64,000 bases of DNA from Sphingobacteriaceae bacterium (GTDB lineage Bacteria; Bacteroidota; Bacteroidia; B-17B0; Aurantibacillaceae), in assembly GCA_023251775.1 (NCBI GenBank), contig JAHEYC010000001.1, forward strand, positions 47,666-111,665, written 5' to 3'. The translations under genes and the position numbers were made by a program. Below the pieces are notes generated by a model that did no database searches, was not told the DNA's origin, and worked only from the letters and a program-made list of their open reading frames with translations. Shown piece by piece: positions 19,043-27,803 of the stretch (positions within the stretch are counted from its first letter, which is position 1; each line of letters starts with the position of its first letter).

Positions 19043-19266
19043 CGCCTCGGCTACGCCGAGGCTATTCATTTTTGCCACGAATTACACGAATTTCACTAAT
19101 CTGTGTTTATTAAAATTACACTGATCTGTGTGTAAACCGGATCTATTAACAAACACAGATTAGTGAAATCAGATCACGCGAATCAGAGAAGCAATACACA
19201 CAGATTGGTGAAAATTAGTGAAATTCGTGGCTAAAAAGATCTGAGCAGCGTAGCTGCGATGAATTC
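19043..19266. repeat. About 200-bp composite palindromic element, copy B (inverted)
   Basis: It starts with CGCCTCGGCTACGCCGAGGC, then GCCACGAATTACACGAATTT, a centre with ATTAGTGAAATC, the arm TTAGTGAAATTCGTGGCTAA, and ends with GCAGCGTAGCTGC and GAATTC. Reverse-complemented, both ends align with copy A at 16331-16533. The 308-base gap before the next gene holds little else. Confidence 0.8.
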
Positions 19267-19346
19267 TTGTGATAAGGAAACGTGTTTGGTACATTTGTTT
19301 GCATGCTAATTTCTCTTTATTTATATTTATAATAAAATCAAACATC

Positions 19347-19838
19347 ATGATCAAACAATTTTTTATTCTTGCCACATGTTTAGCACTGTATAGTTGTTCG
19401 GGTGGCTTTAATAAGGGCATTAAAAAAGATCTTTCAACGGGTTTAACTGCAGCTTACAATGGTTTTTCTGTAAATGAAGTTTATTTAATGTTGGATGGGC
19501 AACGCGCAGGCAGCAATAAAGTTGTTTTAGGAAAAAAAGTAGTTGTGGTAGCCAATGGTGTTGATTATTTTGGAGTAGAGAAAGGAAAAGTATTTCCGGG
19601 TTGCAGTATTATTTTAGCTGATAAAAGCGGCACTGAACTTTTGAACTTGCCTGATGCATTTGAACATTTAAAAGGAGGTATTAGCGCCAATGAAGCAAGT
19701 ACCTTGCAAGCCGAATTAAATACAGGTCAGCCAATGTTGGTGGGCGAAAAATATCTTCTCAAGATCAGGTTCTATGATCGTATAACTAAAGAGAATGAGA
19801 TAAAAGCGGAAGTAATTTTAGAAATGACAGGATCGTAA
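19347..19838 (+). CDS. Putative lipoprotein of unknown function
   Basis: The ATG at 19347 was chosen because it gives a proper lipoprotein signal (MIKQFFILATCLALYSC, lipobox LYSC), whereas an upstream in-frame ATG at 19269 would put 26 extra residues before it. The 164-residue mature product has beta-rich segments (NEVYLMLDGQ, GKKVVVVANGVDYFGVEKGKVFPGCSIILAD, KYLLKIRFYDR). No family recognised. It stands alone, convergent with mqnA by four bases. Confidence 0.68.
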   Translation: MIKQFFILATCLALYSCSGGFNKGIKKDLSTGLTAAYNGFSVNEVYLMLDGQRAGSNKVVLGKKVVVVANGVDYFGVEKGKVFPGCSIILADKSGTELLNLPDAFEHLKGGISANEASTLQAELNTGQPMLVGEKYLLKIRFYDRITKENEIKAEVILEMTGS

Positions 19839-19842
19839 AAGT

Positions 19843-20604
19843 TTATTCCTGATCAAGTTTTTTGATGTAATTTAAAAAAAGTTCCATTGCTTTTCGTTTA
19901 TCATCATTTAAATTATAATCGATGCGTTGGGTTAAATATTCCAGCGCTTTTTCTTTTGATAAAGTTAAATTTCCGGCATTCTCGTTGATAGCATCTCCTA
20001 TATGATCTACTCCATATTTTAAAACGGAATTGAATTCTTTTATAAAACTTTCATTCACTTTTTCGGTACTCACCCAAGCGGCAAATACAAATGGGAGTCC
20101 GGTAAATTTGAACCATTCCTCTGCCAGATCATATTCGTAATTGTATTTTCCATTAAGATCAAAAGTGCGATCGCCAATAACAACCGAGGCATTTTTATGT
20201 TTGGTATCTTTTTCAAAACCCGGAATAGCGTCCACATACTTCGGAGTTATCTTCCAAAAAAATTTGCATAAAACTTTTGTGAGTGTGATGGAAGAACGCG
20301 ATTGATAATCCAAGGTGATACTTTCGATATGATGTAAAGGAACTTCGCTGTATAATTTTACACTGTCAACTTTTTTAAAAGCTCCAATGCAAAGATCTGT
20401 CTCTATAAAATAACCTTGCAATTCACTTAGCAAAGCTACCGGAACAAGAGCAAGATCAACTTGCTTGTATTTGAGTTTTTGGGCGCAAATGCTTGGGATA
20501 TCCTCTTGCAGAACTATCTGCTTTATTAATTCACTTCGTTTTAATGCCCACTTAAAAGGCAGAGTATTAGTATAGTTAACAATGGATATTTTTATCTTGT
20601 TCAA
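19843..20604 (-). CDS. mqnA: Chorismate dehydratase (futalosine menaquinone pathway)
   Basis: Removes water from chorismate to give 3-enolpyruvylbenzoate, the first step of the futalosine route to menaquinone. The 253-residue protein has the family start IKISIVNYTNTLPFKWAL, a binding-protein-like fold with VDLALVPVALL and IGDRTFDL, and FVFAAWVST near the C-terminal half. No other mqn gene is in the window. MqnD is a related fold, but the VNY-NTLPF start points to MqnA. Confidence 0.85.
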   Translation of the reverse strand: MNKIKISIVNYTNTLPFKWALKRSELIKQIVLQEDIPSICAQKLKYKQVDLALVPVALLSELQGYFIETDLCIGAFKKVDSVKLYSEVPLHHIESITLDYQSRSSITLTKVLCKFFWKITPKYVDAIPGFEKDTKHKNASVVIGDRTFDLNGKYNYEYDLAEEWFKFTGLPFVFAAWVSTEKVNESFIKEFNSVLKYGVDHIGDAINENAGNLTLSKEKALEYLTQRIDYNLNDDKRKAMELFLNYIKKLDQE

Positions 20605-20695
20605 AACGGTGTAAAAGTAACAAGAATCGTTTAGTAAATAAACTTTAATTTTACATTCCGGTCAGTTCGAGCGAAGTAGATAAAAAGACCATTTA

Positions 20696-20720
20696 CCCTT
20701 CGACTCCGCTCAGGGTGACA
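20696..20720. repeat. Dispersed CTTCGACT-CGCTCAG repeat, copy 2
   Basis: CCCTTCGACTCCGCTCAGGG plus TGACA lies just before purM. It is preceded at 20661 by GTCAGTTCGAG, which is the reverse complement of part of the palindrome at 10168-10273. Confidence 0.7.
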
Positions 20721-20740
20721 CGGCCTAACAAACGCTTGTA

Positions 20741-21949
20741 ATGAGTAAGGATAAATACGATCTGCGCGGTGTTTCGGCTTCTAAGGAAGATGTGCATGCT
20801 GCTATTGCGAAGCTTGATAAAGGCCTTTTTCCTAAAGCATTTTGTAAAATTGTACCTGATGCCTTGAGTGGCAGCGATAAACATTGTTTGGTGATGCATG
20901 CGGATGGTGCGGGAACAAAATCATCCTTGGCTTATATGTATTGGAAACAAACCGGCGACCTCAGCGTATGGAAAGGAATTGCACAAGATGCGGTGATCAT
21001 GAATGTGGACGATCTTATTTGTGTTGGAGCAACAAGCAATATTTTATTATCATCTACTATAGGAAGAAATAAGAATTTAATTCCTGGCGAAGTTATTTCT
21101 GCGATCATTAATGGAACAGAAGAAGTTCTTCAAAATTTAAGGGATAATGGTATTTCTATTTCTTCCACAGGAGGAGAAACTGCTGATGTGGGTGATCTTG
21201 TAAGAACTATTATTGTGGATAGTACGGTTGTTTGTCGAATGGAACGCAGCAATGTAATTTCTAATGATAACATTAAAGCAGGAAATGTAATTATTGGATT
21301 GAGTAGTTACGGAAAAGCAACTTACGAAAAAGAATATAACAGTGGCGTGGGCAGTAACGGACTCACCAGCGCGCGACACGATGTATTTAAAAAAGATCTT
21401 GCAAAGAAATTCCCGGAGAGTTTTGATAATGCTTTGCCTTCAGACGTTGTATACACAGGTGGATTAAATTTAACGGATAAAGTAGAAGTGAAATACCGCA
21501 ATTCGAACGCGCAAGATATCACCGAAAAAATTGATGCTGCAAAATTAGTGCTCTCGCCTACTCGCACGTATGCGCCAATTGTGAAAAAAGTAATTGATGA
21601 ATTGGGTACAAAAAATATCAATGGCATTGTGCATTGCAGCGGTGGTGCTCAAACCAAAGTATTGCATTTTTTAAATGATGGTTTGCATGTGATCAAAGAT
21701 CACTTATTTGATGTACCTCCTTTATTTAAAACCATTCACGAGCAAAGTCATACCGACCCAAAAGAAATGTATAAGGTGTTCAACATGGGACATCGTATGG
21801 AGTTTTACGTGAACGAAAAATATGCCATTGATATCATCTCAGTTGCAAAAGCATTTAATGTAGAAGCAAAAATTATTGGAAGAGTTACCGAAGGAAAAGG
21901 AAAAATGGTAACTGTGAAAAGTGCGTTCGGCACATTCGAGTACAAATAA
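20741..21949 (+). CDS. purM: Phosphoribosylformylglycinamidine cyclo-ligase (AIR synthetase)
   Basis: Fifth step of purine synthesis: ATP-dependent ring closure of FGAM to AIR. The 402-residue length and the start YDLRGVSASKEDVHAAI match the longer Bacteroidota form. Conserved parts include HADGAGTKSSLAYMYW, AQDAVIMNVDDLICVGA, STGGETADVGDLVRT and the C-terminal YKVFNMGHRMEFYV. It is a single gene, followed by a hairpin shared with the convergent lipoprotein gene. Confidence 0.93.
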   Translation: MSKDKYDLRGVSASKEDVHAAIAKLDKGLFPKAFCKIVPDALSGSDKHCLVMHADGAGTKSSLAYMYWKQTGDLSVWKGIAQDAVIMNVDDLICVGATSNILLSSTIGRNKNLIPGEVISAIINGTEEVLQNLRDNGISISSTGGETADVGDLVRTIIVDSTVVCRMERSNVISNDNIKAGNVIIGLSSYGKATYEKEYNSGVGSNGLTSARHDVFKKDLAKKFPESFDNALPSDVVYTGGLNLTDKVEVKYRNSNAQDITEKIDAAKLVLSPTRTYAPIVKKVIDELGTKNINGIVHCSGGAQTKVLHFLNDGLHVIKDHLFDVPPLFKTIHEQSHTDPKEMYKVFNMGHRMEFYVNEKYAIDIISVAKAFNVEAKIIGRVTEGKGKMVTVKSAFGTFEYK

Positions 21950-21950
21950 T

Positions 21951-21976
21951 AAACCCCAACCTTTCGGCAGGGGTTT
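21951..21976. terminator. Weak bidirectional hairpin between purM and a lipoprotein gene
   Basis: AAACCCC (21951-21957) and GGGGTTT (21970-21976) form a 7-bp stem. The flanking T-runs are short in both directions, so it is a modest terminator for two convergent genes. Confidence 0.55.
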
Positions 21977-22003
21977 CAAATTAGCTTTTATTGCACGACA
22001 TTA

Positions 22004-22243
22004 TTATGAGATATCGCAAGCAGTAACAACGCTTGATCCAAGTACTGTTGCACTTGCATCGCCTTCGTTACATTTTGCTTCAGCATCTTTCTTGGTCATC
22101 TTCCCGGTAGCAGCAGACGCCGTTGTAACCACTGATACTCCAGAAGTGGTAGTAGTTGTAGTACATTTACAAGTGTAATCTTTTTTGCAAGAAGCAAATG
22201 CTAAGCCTGCAAGAACAACAGTTAATAGTGTAATTTTTTTCAT
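22004..22243 (-). CDS. Small cysteine-bearing lipoprotein, paralogue A
   Basis: 79 residues beginning MKKITLLTVVLAGLAFASC (signal with lipobox, lipid Cys19), then the motif CKKDYTCKC, a threonine-rich linker, and two further cysteines (AKC, TAC). Two paralogues lie just upstream with the same plan: lipobox Cys, KK/RK, CxC, mid-chain Cys, C-terminal Cys. The four non-lipid cysteines could form two disulfides in the periplasm or at the surface. Function is unknown. It has its own promoter and is separated from the other two by a terminator. Confidence 0.75.
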   Translation of the reverse strand: MKKITLLTVVLAGLAFASCKKDYTCKCTTTTTTSGVSVVTTASAATGKMTKKDAEAKCNEGDASATVLGSSVVTACDIS

Positions 22244-22265
22244 AGTGTTTGTTTTAGTATAAACT

Positions 22266-22273
22266 CAAATATA
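22266..22273 (-). promoter_or_regulatory. Predicted -7 element for lipoprotein paralogue A
   Basis: The minus strand reads TATATTTG (TAnnTTTG) 22 bases before the start codon, with a TTTC about 20 bases further upstream as a weak -33. Confidence 0.45.
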
Positions 22274-22376
22274 ATGGTTTATCCGAACTATTGGAAACGT
22301 AGTTCTAAATCGTTTATTTTCAGTGGTTTAATTTTTTCTCCTCGCCTTCCCCAGATCTTGAGTAAAATAAAGAAAT

Positions 22377-22410
22377 AAAAAAGCCGTCACATAAATTGTG
22401 ACGGCTTTTT
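22377..22410 (-). terminator. Intrinsic terminator after lipoprotein paralogue C
   Basis: AAAAAGCCGTCAC and GTGACGGCTTTTT form a strong stem with a 7-base loop. On the minus strand it follows the stop of the 22429-22719 gene by about 20 bases and carries a T-run. The A/T symmetry would allow action in either direction. Confidence 0.88.
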
Positions 22411-22428
22411 AAGTTTGTTCTCTAAGTA

Positions 22429-22719
22429 TTACTTCACTTCACATTTATAATCATCTGTATAGGTAACCATATTGGTTGCCGTTCCAACTGACTTTGTTTG
22501 AACCGCAGTATAATCATAACATTGGTTGATCTCTCTGAATTCTTTCTTCTTTTGTTTGTCAATAGTTGTTTTAACTGTTTTAGATGTAGTTGCAGTACCT
22601 GCAGATGAAACAGCAGTATTAGTAATTGTGCAGTCGCAAGTACGTTCTTTTCTACAAGCTACGGTTACTGCTACAGCAACAATAGCGATCAATATAATTT
22701 TTTTCATGTTCTTTCTCAT
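22429..22719 (-). CDS. Small cysteine-bearing lipoprotein, paralogue C
   Basis: 96 residues from the ATG at 22719, or 92 from the ATG at 22707 (MKKIILIAIVAVAVTVAC). The upstream start overlaps the stop of paralogue B as TAATG, favouring coupled translation from there. Lipobox VAC, then RKERTCDC, a Thr/Ser-rich stretch, INQC and a C-terminal YKCEVK. Cysteine spacing matches paralogues A and B while the rest has diverged. Function unknown. Confidence 0.73.
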   Translation of the reverse strand: MRKNMKKIILIAIVAVAVTVACRKERTCDCTITNTAVSSAGTATTSKTVKTTIDKQKKKEFREINQCYDYTAVQTKSVGTATNMVTYTDDYKCEVK

Positions 22720-22976
22720 TATTTAAGTTTACAATCATCTACAACAGTGCTCACAAAAGTTCCCGTAGTAGTTACTACAGTTGATTTTTGACACCATGTT
22801 TTGGCTTCTGAGCCTTTAATTTCTCTTATTTCATACTTCACTACAGGATCTGTATTAGATATAGAACCCGGTACATTGTTGGAAGTAGTTTCGGTGCACT
22901 CGCACTCACGTTCTTTTTTGCAAGCAGCGAAAGCTAAGCCTACAAAAACAATAGATAAAATCGCTATTTTTTTCAT
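22719..22976 (-). CDS. Small cysteine-bearing lipoprotein, paralogue B
   Basis: 85 residues: MKKIAILSIVFVGLAFAAC signal and lipobox, CKKERECECTETT, then TWCQKS and a C-terminal DDCKLK. It is nearly the same as paralogue A through the signal and first motif and shares the KERxCxC motif with C. It is the first gene of a two-gene unit ended by the terminator at 22377-22410. No known family assigned. Confidence 0.74.
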   Translation of the reverse strand: MKKIAILSIVFVGLAFAACKKERECECTETTSNNVPGSISNTDPVVKYEIREIKGSEAKTWCQKSTVVTTTGTFVSTVVDDCKLK

Positions 22977-23128
22977 ATTTTTTAAAATTTTGATTAAAGG
23001 TAATGATAATAAAACAGTAAAAAAGTTAAATTAAGGTTATTGAATTGTAGCATGCTTAAGTAAATGATAGTCAGTTACTTGATTCGAGAAACATGAAGTT
23101 GTTTTTAAAAGAAAATAGAACGAAGATC

Positions 23129-23917
23129 CTAGCTGCCTTTGAATGAAGCTTTTCGTTTTTCGAGGAATGCATTTACACCTTCTCTAAAATCACCGGTGCC
23201 AAAACTCTTTCCAAACTCTTCAATTTCTACTTCATAACCATTGAGTTTAGAATTATATCCTGCATTGATCACTTTAATGGCTGTTTTAATTGCGGTAGGA
23301 CTCTTTGTTTGAATTTTAGAAGTGATCTCGAAACATTTGTTCAATAATTCATCTTGTGTAGTAACATAATTTGCAAGGCCCCATTTTAATGCATCTTGTG
23401 CGCCGATCATATCTGCAGTCACTATCATTTCAAATGCTTTCCCTTTTCCAACCAATTGCGCTAAGCGTTGTGTTCCTCCATAACCCGGTACTAAACCTAA
23501 ACTTACTTCGGGTAATCCCATTTTAGCATTATCGCTCACAACACGAATATGACACGCCATTGCTAATTCTAATCCTCCGCCTAATGCAAAACCATTTACG
23601 GCTGCAATTACAGGCTTAGTAAAATTCTCAATGAAATTAAATATCTTAAAATGCCCAATAGAACTTAATTGTTTTCCTTGTTCAACCGAATAATTGGCAA
23701 ACTCCGCAATGTCGGCACCGGCCACAAATGCTTTTTGCCCTGCGCCTGTTATGATAACAGAATTCACTTCTTTTAGATTCTCAGCTTCTATTAAAGTTTC
23801 ATGAAGGTCCTCAATTGTTTGCTTGTTAAGCGAATTCAATTTATCGGGACGATTAACGGTTATTACAAGTACACCATTTTTTATTTCGGCTAATACTAAT
23901 TCAGAAGTCATTATCAT
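23129..23917 (-). CDS. Enoyl-CoA hydratase
   Basis: Crotonase-family hydration of 2-enoyl-CoA in fatty-acid or amino-acid breakdown. The 262 residues contain VITVNRPDKLNSLN, AFVAGADIAEF, the oxyanion segment GFALGGGLELAMACHIR with the first catalytic glutamate region, and LPEVSLGLVPGYGGTQRLAQLVG with the second. It ends with the EGVNAFLEKRKASFKG tail also seen in the PaaG-like protein at 10298-11074. Start may be the ATG at 23917 or the one two codons later. It is a single-gene unit. Confidence 0.9.
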   Translation of the reverse strand: MIMTSELVLAEIKNGVLVITVNRPDKLNSLNKQTIEDLHETLIEAENLKEVNSVIITGAGQKAFVAGADIAEFANYSVEQGKQLSSIGHFKIFNFIENFTKPVIAAVNGFALGGGLELAMACHIRVVSDNAKMGLPEVSLGLVPGYGGTQRLAQLVGKGKAFEMIVTADMIGAQDALKWGLANYVTTQDELLNKCFEITSKIQTKSPTAIKTAIKVINAGYNSKLNGYEVEIEEFGKSFGTGDFREGVNAFLEKRKASFKGS

Positions 23918-24016
23918 TTTGTAAAATAATTATAAGGGCAAATATAGGTTTAATAGACTCTAATGAAAGAAAAGTTATAAACCGCCGAAACTTTAAAAAG
24001 ATTTTGTTAAAAGAGA

Positions 24017-24556
24017 TCACTTATCCTTGTAAATGACCATATTGATGATCCCTTGCGTTGGCGTGGAATTATCGCTGAGTGTAACCACAAATGGTTTGCG
24101 CTGTCCTTCGTAACAATTGTAAACAACTGCTCCTTGGTCCTCAATAGGATTTGGTAATTTATTAGCGTAATAATCTTTCAGATCACAAAATAAATACGAA
24201 CTCAATTCAAGATCGGTGCAATTGATCTGAACATTTATTTCTTCTAAGCTATCGTTGTTAATGGTATAATCAATAGAATATGTTGTTGTACTATCGGCAA
24301 CATACTCAAAGTACAAACGGTTCTTTTCCGCTTCTACAGGTTGAACTGTTTCGGTGGTTTTGATATCCGCTATTTTTGCATTCAATTCCAAACCGCGAAA
24401 CACACCTTTTTTCGAACGTACTATTTCGTCCATTAATGGATGAAATCCTTCGAAAATGCGCTTCTTTTCCACAACTTCCTCTTTCTTTTCGTTACCACAG
24501 GCAACAACTCCAAAAAGAAGAAGAATAGGAAAAAAATATAGAACTAAACGTTTCAA
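24017..24556 (-). CDS. Putative lipoprotein of unknown function
   Basis: 179 residues beginning MKRLVLYFFPILLLFGVVAC, a lipoprotein signal with lipobox VVAC, then a charged stretch of Lys and Glu. Later parts (LYFEYVADSTTTYSIDYTINNDSLEEINVQI is positions about 83-113) look beta-rich. No family recognised. It starts 21 bases after the lysS stop codon and probably shares its transcript. Confidence 0.68.
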   Translation of the reverse strand: MKRLVLYFFPILLLFGVVACGNEKKEEVVEKKRIFEGFHPLMDEIVRSKKGVFRGLELNAKIADIKTTETVQPVEAEKNRLYFEYVADSTTTYSIDYTINNDSLEEINVQINCTDLELSSYLFCDLKDYYANKLPNPIEDQGAVVYNCYEGQRKPFVVTLSDNSTPTQGIINMVIYKDK

Positions 24557-24577
24557 ATAATTGTTTTTATAAATATA

Positions 24578-26119
24578 CTAATTATTTTCTGCTTCTGCAT
24601 TGGCCTTTGTTTTTTCGGGACGCATTTGCGGGAAGAACAATACTTCTTGAATGCTGCTTTGATTGGTTAAAAGCATGGTGAGCCTGTCTATTCCAATTCC
24701 AATGCCCGATGTAGGTGGCATGCCATATTCGAGCGAACGTAAAAAATCATGATCAATGAACATGGCCTCATCATCGCCGCGTTCTTGTAATTTTAATTGC
24801 TCTTCAAATCGCTCGCGCTGATCTAAAGGATCATTTAATTCGGTATAAGCATTCGCAATTTCTTTACCATTTACCATCAATTCAAATCGTTCAACCAATC
24901 CTGCTTTACTGCGATGTTTTTTTGTGAGCGGACTCATCTCAACAGGATAATCAATAATGAATGTTGGTTGTATATAATTTGCTTCGCACTTGGCACCAAA
25001 GATCTCGTCGATGAGTTTTCCTTTTCCAAAACTTGGTTCGGCATGAATGCCTAATTTTTTACACACATCGCGCAAGCCTGCTTCATCCATCGTTGAGATA
25101 TCAATTCCGGTATGTTCTTTTATGGCATCGTACATGCTAATACGCTTGAACGGCGCTTTGAAATCGATTTTTCTTTCACCCACAGTTAGCTCTGTTGTTT
25201 GGTAAAGATCAGTAACAACTTTCTCTAATAATTTTTCGGTGAAATCCATCATCCAATTATAATCTTTGTACGCCACATAAAATTCCAAAACAGTAAATTC
25301 GGGATTATGTGTGCGATCCATTCCTTCATTACGAAAATCTTTTGCGAATTCGTATACGCCATCAAAACCTCCAACGATCAATCGTTTTAAATATAATTCG
25401 TTAGCGATGCGCAAATACAAAGGGATATCTAAAGCATTGTGATGCGTCATGAACGGACGAGCCGCTGCGCCACCCGGTATGCTTTGTAAGATTGGGGTTT
25501 CTACTTCCAATAATCCTGCATTGTTCAATACAGTTCGAATGGATTGCATGATCTGCGTGCGTTTTTTAAATGTATCGCGCACTTGCGGATTGATGATGAG
25601 ATCAACATAACGTTGACGAAAACGAAATTCGGGATCGCTTACTTCATCAAATGAATTTCCTTCTTCATCTGTTTTTACAATGGGTAATGGACGTAATGCT
25701 TTTGATAAAATTTTTAAAGACGTTACGTGTAACGAGATCTCGCCGGTTTTTGTAGTGAACACATAACCTTCCACACCAATGATATCTCCAATATCAATTA
25801 ATTTTTTCCAAACAGCATCGTACAAAGTTTTATCTTCTCCCGGACAAATATCATCGCGACGAATATACAATTGAATTCGTCCGCTCGAATCTTGAATAAC
25901 TGCAAAGCATGCTTTACCCATATCGCGAACACTCATTACGCGACCGGCCATTGAAAGATCTTTGTAATTCAATTTATCGCGCTCATAATTTTCTTTGATG
26001 TCTAAAGCGCTTGCATTTATTTTGAATTCTTCGGGAGGATATGCATCAATTCCTAATTTGCGGAGTTCGGCCAACTTCTCTCTTCTCAGTATTTCTTGTT
26101 CACTTAATTCGGGTGTCAT
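24578..26119 (-). CDS. lysS: Lysine--tRNA ligase, class II
   Basis: Charges tRNA-Lys with lysine. The 513 residues have an N-terminal OB-fold anticodon-binding domain (about 50-170: LSMAGRVMSVRDMGKACFAVIQD) and the class II catalytic domain with motif 2 around FRNEGMDRTHNPEFTVLEFY and motif 3 GIGIGIDRLTMLLTN. The flipping-loop and lysine-pocket residues are in normal context. It is transcribed from a near-consensus promoter 16 bases upstream. Confidence 0.97.
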   Translation of the reverse strand: MTPELSEQEILRREKLAELRKLGIDAYPPEEFKINASALDIKENYERDKLNYKDLSMAGRVMSVRDMGKACFAVIQDSSGRIQLYIRRDDICPGEDKTLYDAVWKKLIDIGDIIGVEGYVFTTKTGEISLHVTSLKILSKALRPLPIVKTDEEGNSFDEVSDPEFRFRQRYVDLIINPQVRDTFKKRTQIMQSIRTVLNNAGLLEVETPILQSIPGGAAARPFMTHHNALDIPLYLRIANELYLKRLIVGGFDGVYEFAKDFRNEGMDRTHNPEFTVLEFYVAYKDYNWMMDFTEKLLEKVVTDLYQTTELTVGERKIDFKAPFKRISMYDAIKEHTGIDISTMDEAGLRDVCKKLGIHAEPSFGKGKLIDEIFGAKCEANYIQPTFIIDYPVEMSPLTKKHRSKAGLVERFELMVNGKEIANAYTELNDPLDQRERFEEQLKLQERGDDEAMFIDHDFLRSLEYGMPPTSGIGIGIDRLTMLLTNQSSIQEVLFFPQMRPEKTKANAEAENN

Positions 26120-26135
26120 ATAAAAAATTTACATG

Positions 26136-26143
26136 CAAAAATA
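26136..26143 (-). promoter_or_regulatory. Predicted -7 element of the lysS promoter
   Basis: The minus strand reads TATTTTTG, an exact TAnnTTTG match 16 bases before the start. No good -33 is seen at the usual distance. The rest of the 271-base gap up to 26390 holds nothing I can name. Confidence 0.4.
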
Positions 26144-26390
26144 CGTGATTTGTGTGCAAGCCCTTAGTGAGTTTGAGAATTATTGAAAAGTTTAATCAAA
26201 AAAGTATTGGATCAAGAATTCATTTTACGATCATTATATATAATTGATTTACAGCTATTTAAGACCTGCTTCATTCATTTCTCTAATAAGGAAATTTATG
26301 ATAATGAATAACGATGTAGAGATAGTTGAAGGTCCATAAAGCGATTCTTACACAGAATAAAATTCTTGCTACATTAGTAACCTTAGAAAA

Positions 26391-27800
26391 ATGACCAAGT
26401 TAAGTGAGAACGATTTTGCGCGACTAGCTTCTTTTCCGGAACAAAATCCAAATCCTGTTATTGAAGCCGATCTGGACACAGGAAAGATAACCTATTGCAA
26501 TAGTTCAACTCGGAAATATTTTCCGGATATCATGGAAAAAAATGCGGATCATCCATTATTTAATAACATTAAACAACATTTAAAAGAGCGTAAAGATTTC
26601 AATTGCGAAACAATTATTGATGATCACATCTTTGAGCAGAAAGTTTTTTTTATTCCCGATAGTAAATTGATAAGAGTATACTCGCACGATATTACGGAAC
26701 GAAAAAGAACTGAAAAAAGTTTAGGACGCTTAGCTTCTTTCCCCGAGCAAAATCCATCACCTATTATTGAGATCAACTTGCAAAAAAGCATCACTTACAC
26801 AAATATCGCGTGCCGAAGTAATTTCCCTGATCTTCAAGAGCGCACTTTTGATCATGAATTACTCGCGCCTTTAAAAGCTAATTTCGAAAAATTAAAGAGT
26901 GGTGAAATAACAAATTATTCGCAAGAATTGTTCATTAATGATACATACTATATGCAGCGCGGAAGTTTCTTAAAAGAATATGACGTGATACGAATTTTTA
27001 ATTTGGACATCACTCAGCAAAAAGAAACTGAGGAGATAATTCGCGAAAAGAATAAAGACATAACAGATTCTATTAATTACGCCAAAAGGATACAAGCAGC
27101 AATATTACCTTCAACAGAATTAATTAAAGATCATTTACCGCAAAGTTTTATTTTATATCAGCCAAAAGATATTGTGGCAGGAGATTTTTATTGGATGGAA
27201 TGTTTGGATGATACAATATTTATTGCGGCTGCAGATTGTACAGGTCACGGCGTGCCTGGAGCAATGGTGAGTGTAGTTTGTAGTAATGCGTTAAACAGAT
27301 CGGTAAAAGAATTTGGTTTACGCGACACAGGGAAAATATTGGATAAAGTAACCGATCTGGTAATTGAAACGTTCGAAAAAAGCGATGTTGATCTTAACGA
27401 CGGAATGGATATCTCATTACTTGCCTTGAACAAAAAGACCAAACAGATCCAATGGAGTGGCGCTCACAATTCGTTATGGTATTTTGAAAATTCAGAATTC
27501 AAAGAGGTAAAAGCCGATAAACAACCCATTGGGAATTATTTCGATCGCAGAGCATTCTCAACGCATCACATTAAGTACAATGATGGTGATATGTTCTATT
27601 TATTTACCGATGGTTATGCCGATCAGTTTGGAGGAGAACGCGGCAAGAAATTTACTTACAAACGTTTGAACGAACTCGTTTGTTCTATTCATAAAAGTGA
27701 TATGAATTCGCAGGAGCAAACGCTAAGATCAACTTTTTTAAATTGGAAAAATGAACTTGATCAGATCGATGATGTTACGATCATAGGAGTAAGGGTGTAA
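26391..27800 (+). CDS. Twin-PAS SpoIIE-type serine/threonine phosphatase
   Basis: A 469-residue cytoplasmic signalling protein. Two PAS-like modules (about 8-105 and 115-210) begin with nearly the same words, FARLASFPEQNPNPVIE and LGRLASFPEQNPSPIIE, showing internal duplication. A short coiled coil (REKNKDITDSINYAKRIQAAILP) leads to a PP2C/SpoIIE phosphatase domain (about 240-469) with the metal-binding motifs GDFYWME, ADCTGHGVPGAMVS, NDGMDISLL, GAHNSLW and DGYADQFGGERGKKF. It probably dephosphorylates an anti-anti-sigma-like partner, but none is encoded here. Confidence 0.9.
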   Translation: MTKLSENDFARLASFPEQNPNPVIEADLDTGKITYCNSSTRKYFPDIMEKNADHPLFNNIKQHLKERKDFNCETIIDDHIFEQKVFFIPDSKLIRVYSHDITERKRTEKSLGRLASFPEQNPSPIIEINLQKSITYTNIACRSNFPDLQERTFDHELLAPLKANFEKLKSGEITNYSQELFINDTYYMQRGSFLKEYDVIRIFNLDITQQKETEEIIREKNKDITDSINYAKRIQAAILPSTELIKDHLPQSFILYQPKDIVAGDFYWMECLDDTIFIAAADCTGHGVPGAMVSVVCSNALNRSVKEFGLRDTGKILDKVTDLVIETFEKSDVDLNDGMDISLLALNKKTKQIQWSGAHNSLWYFENSEFKEVKADKQPIGNYFDRRAFSTHHIKYNDGDMFYLFTDGYADQFGGERGKKFTYKRLNELVCSIHKSDMNSQEQTLRSTFLNWKNELDQIDDVTIIGVRV

Positions 27801-27803
27801 TTA

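Noticed and set aside
19269..19346. Longer start for the lipoprotein at 19347
   Set aside because: The upstream 26 residues would bury the lipobox signal and begin directly at the end of a repeat element; the ATG at 19347 gives a canonical lipoprotein signal.
26120..26390. Search for a tRNA or lysine riboswitch upstream of lysS
   Set aside because: No cloverleaf, T-loop (GGTTCGAATC-like) or lysine riboswitch helices could be found; only a -7 promoter element was supported.
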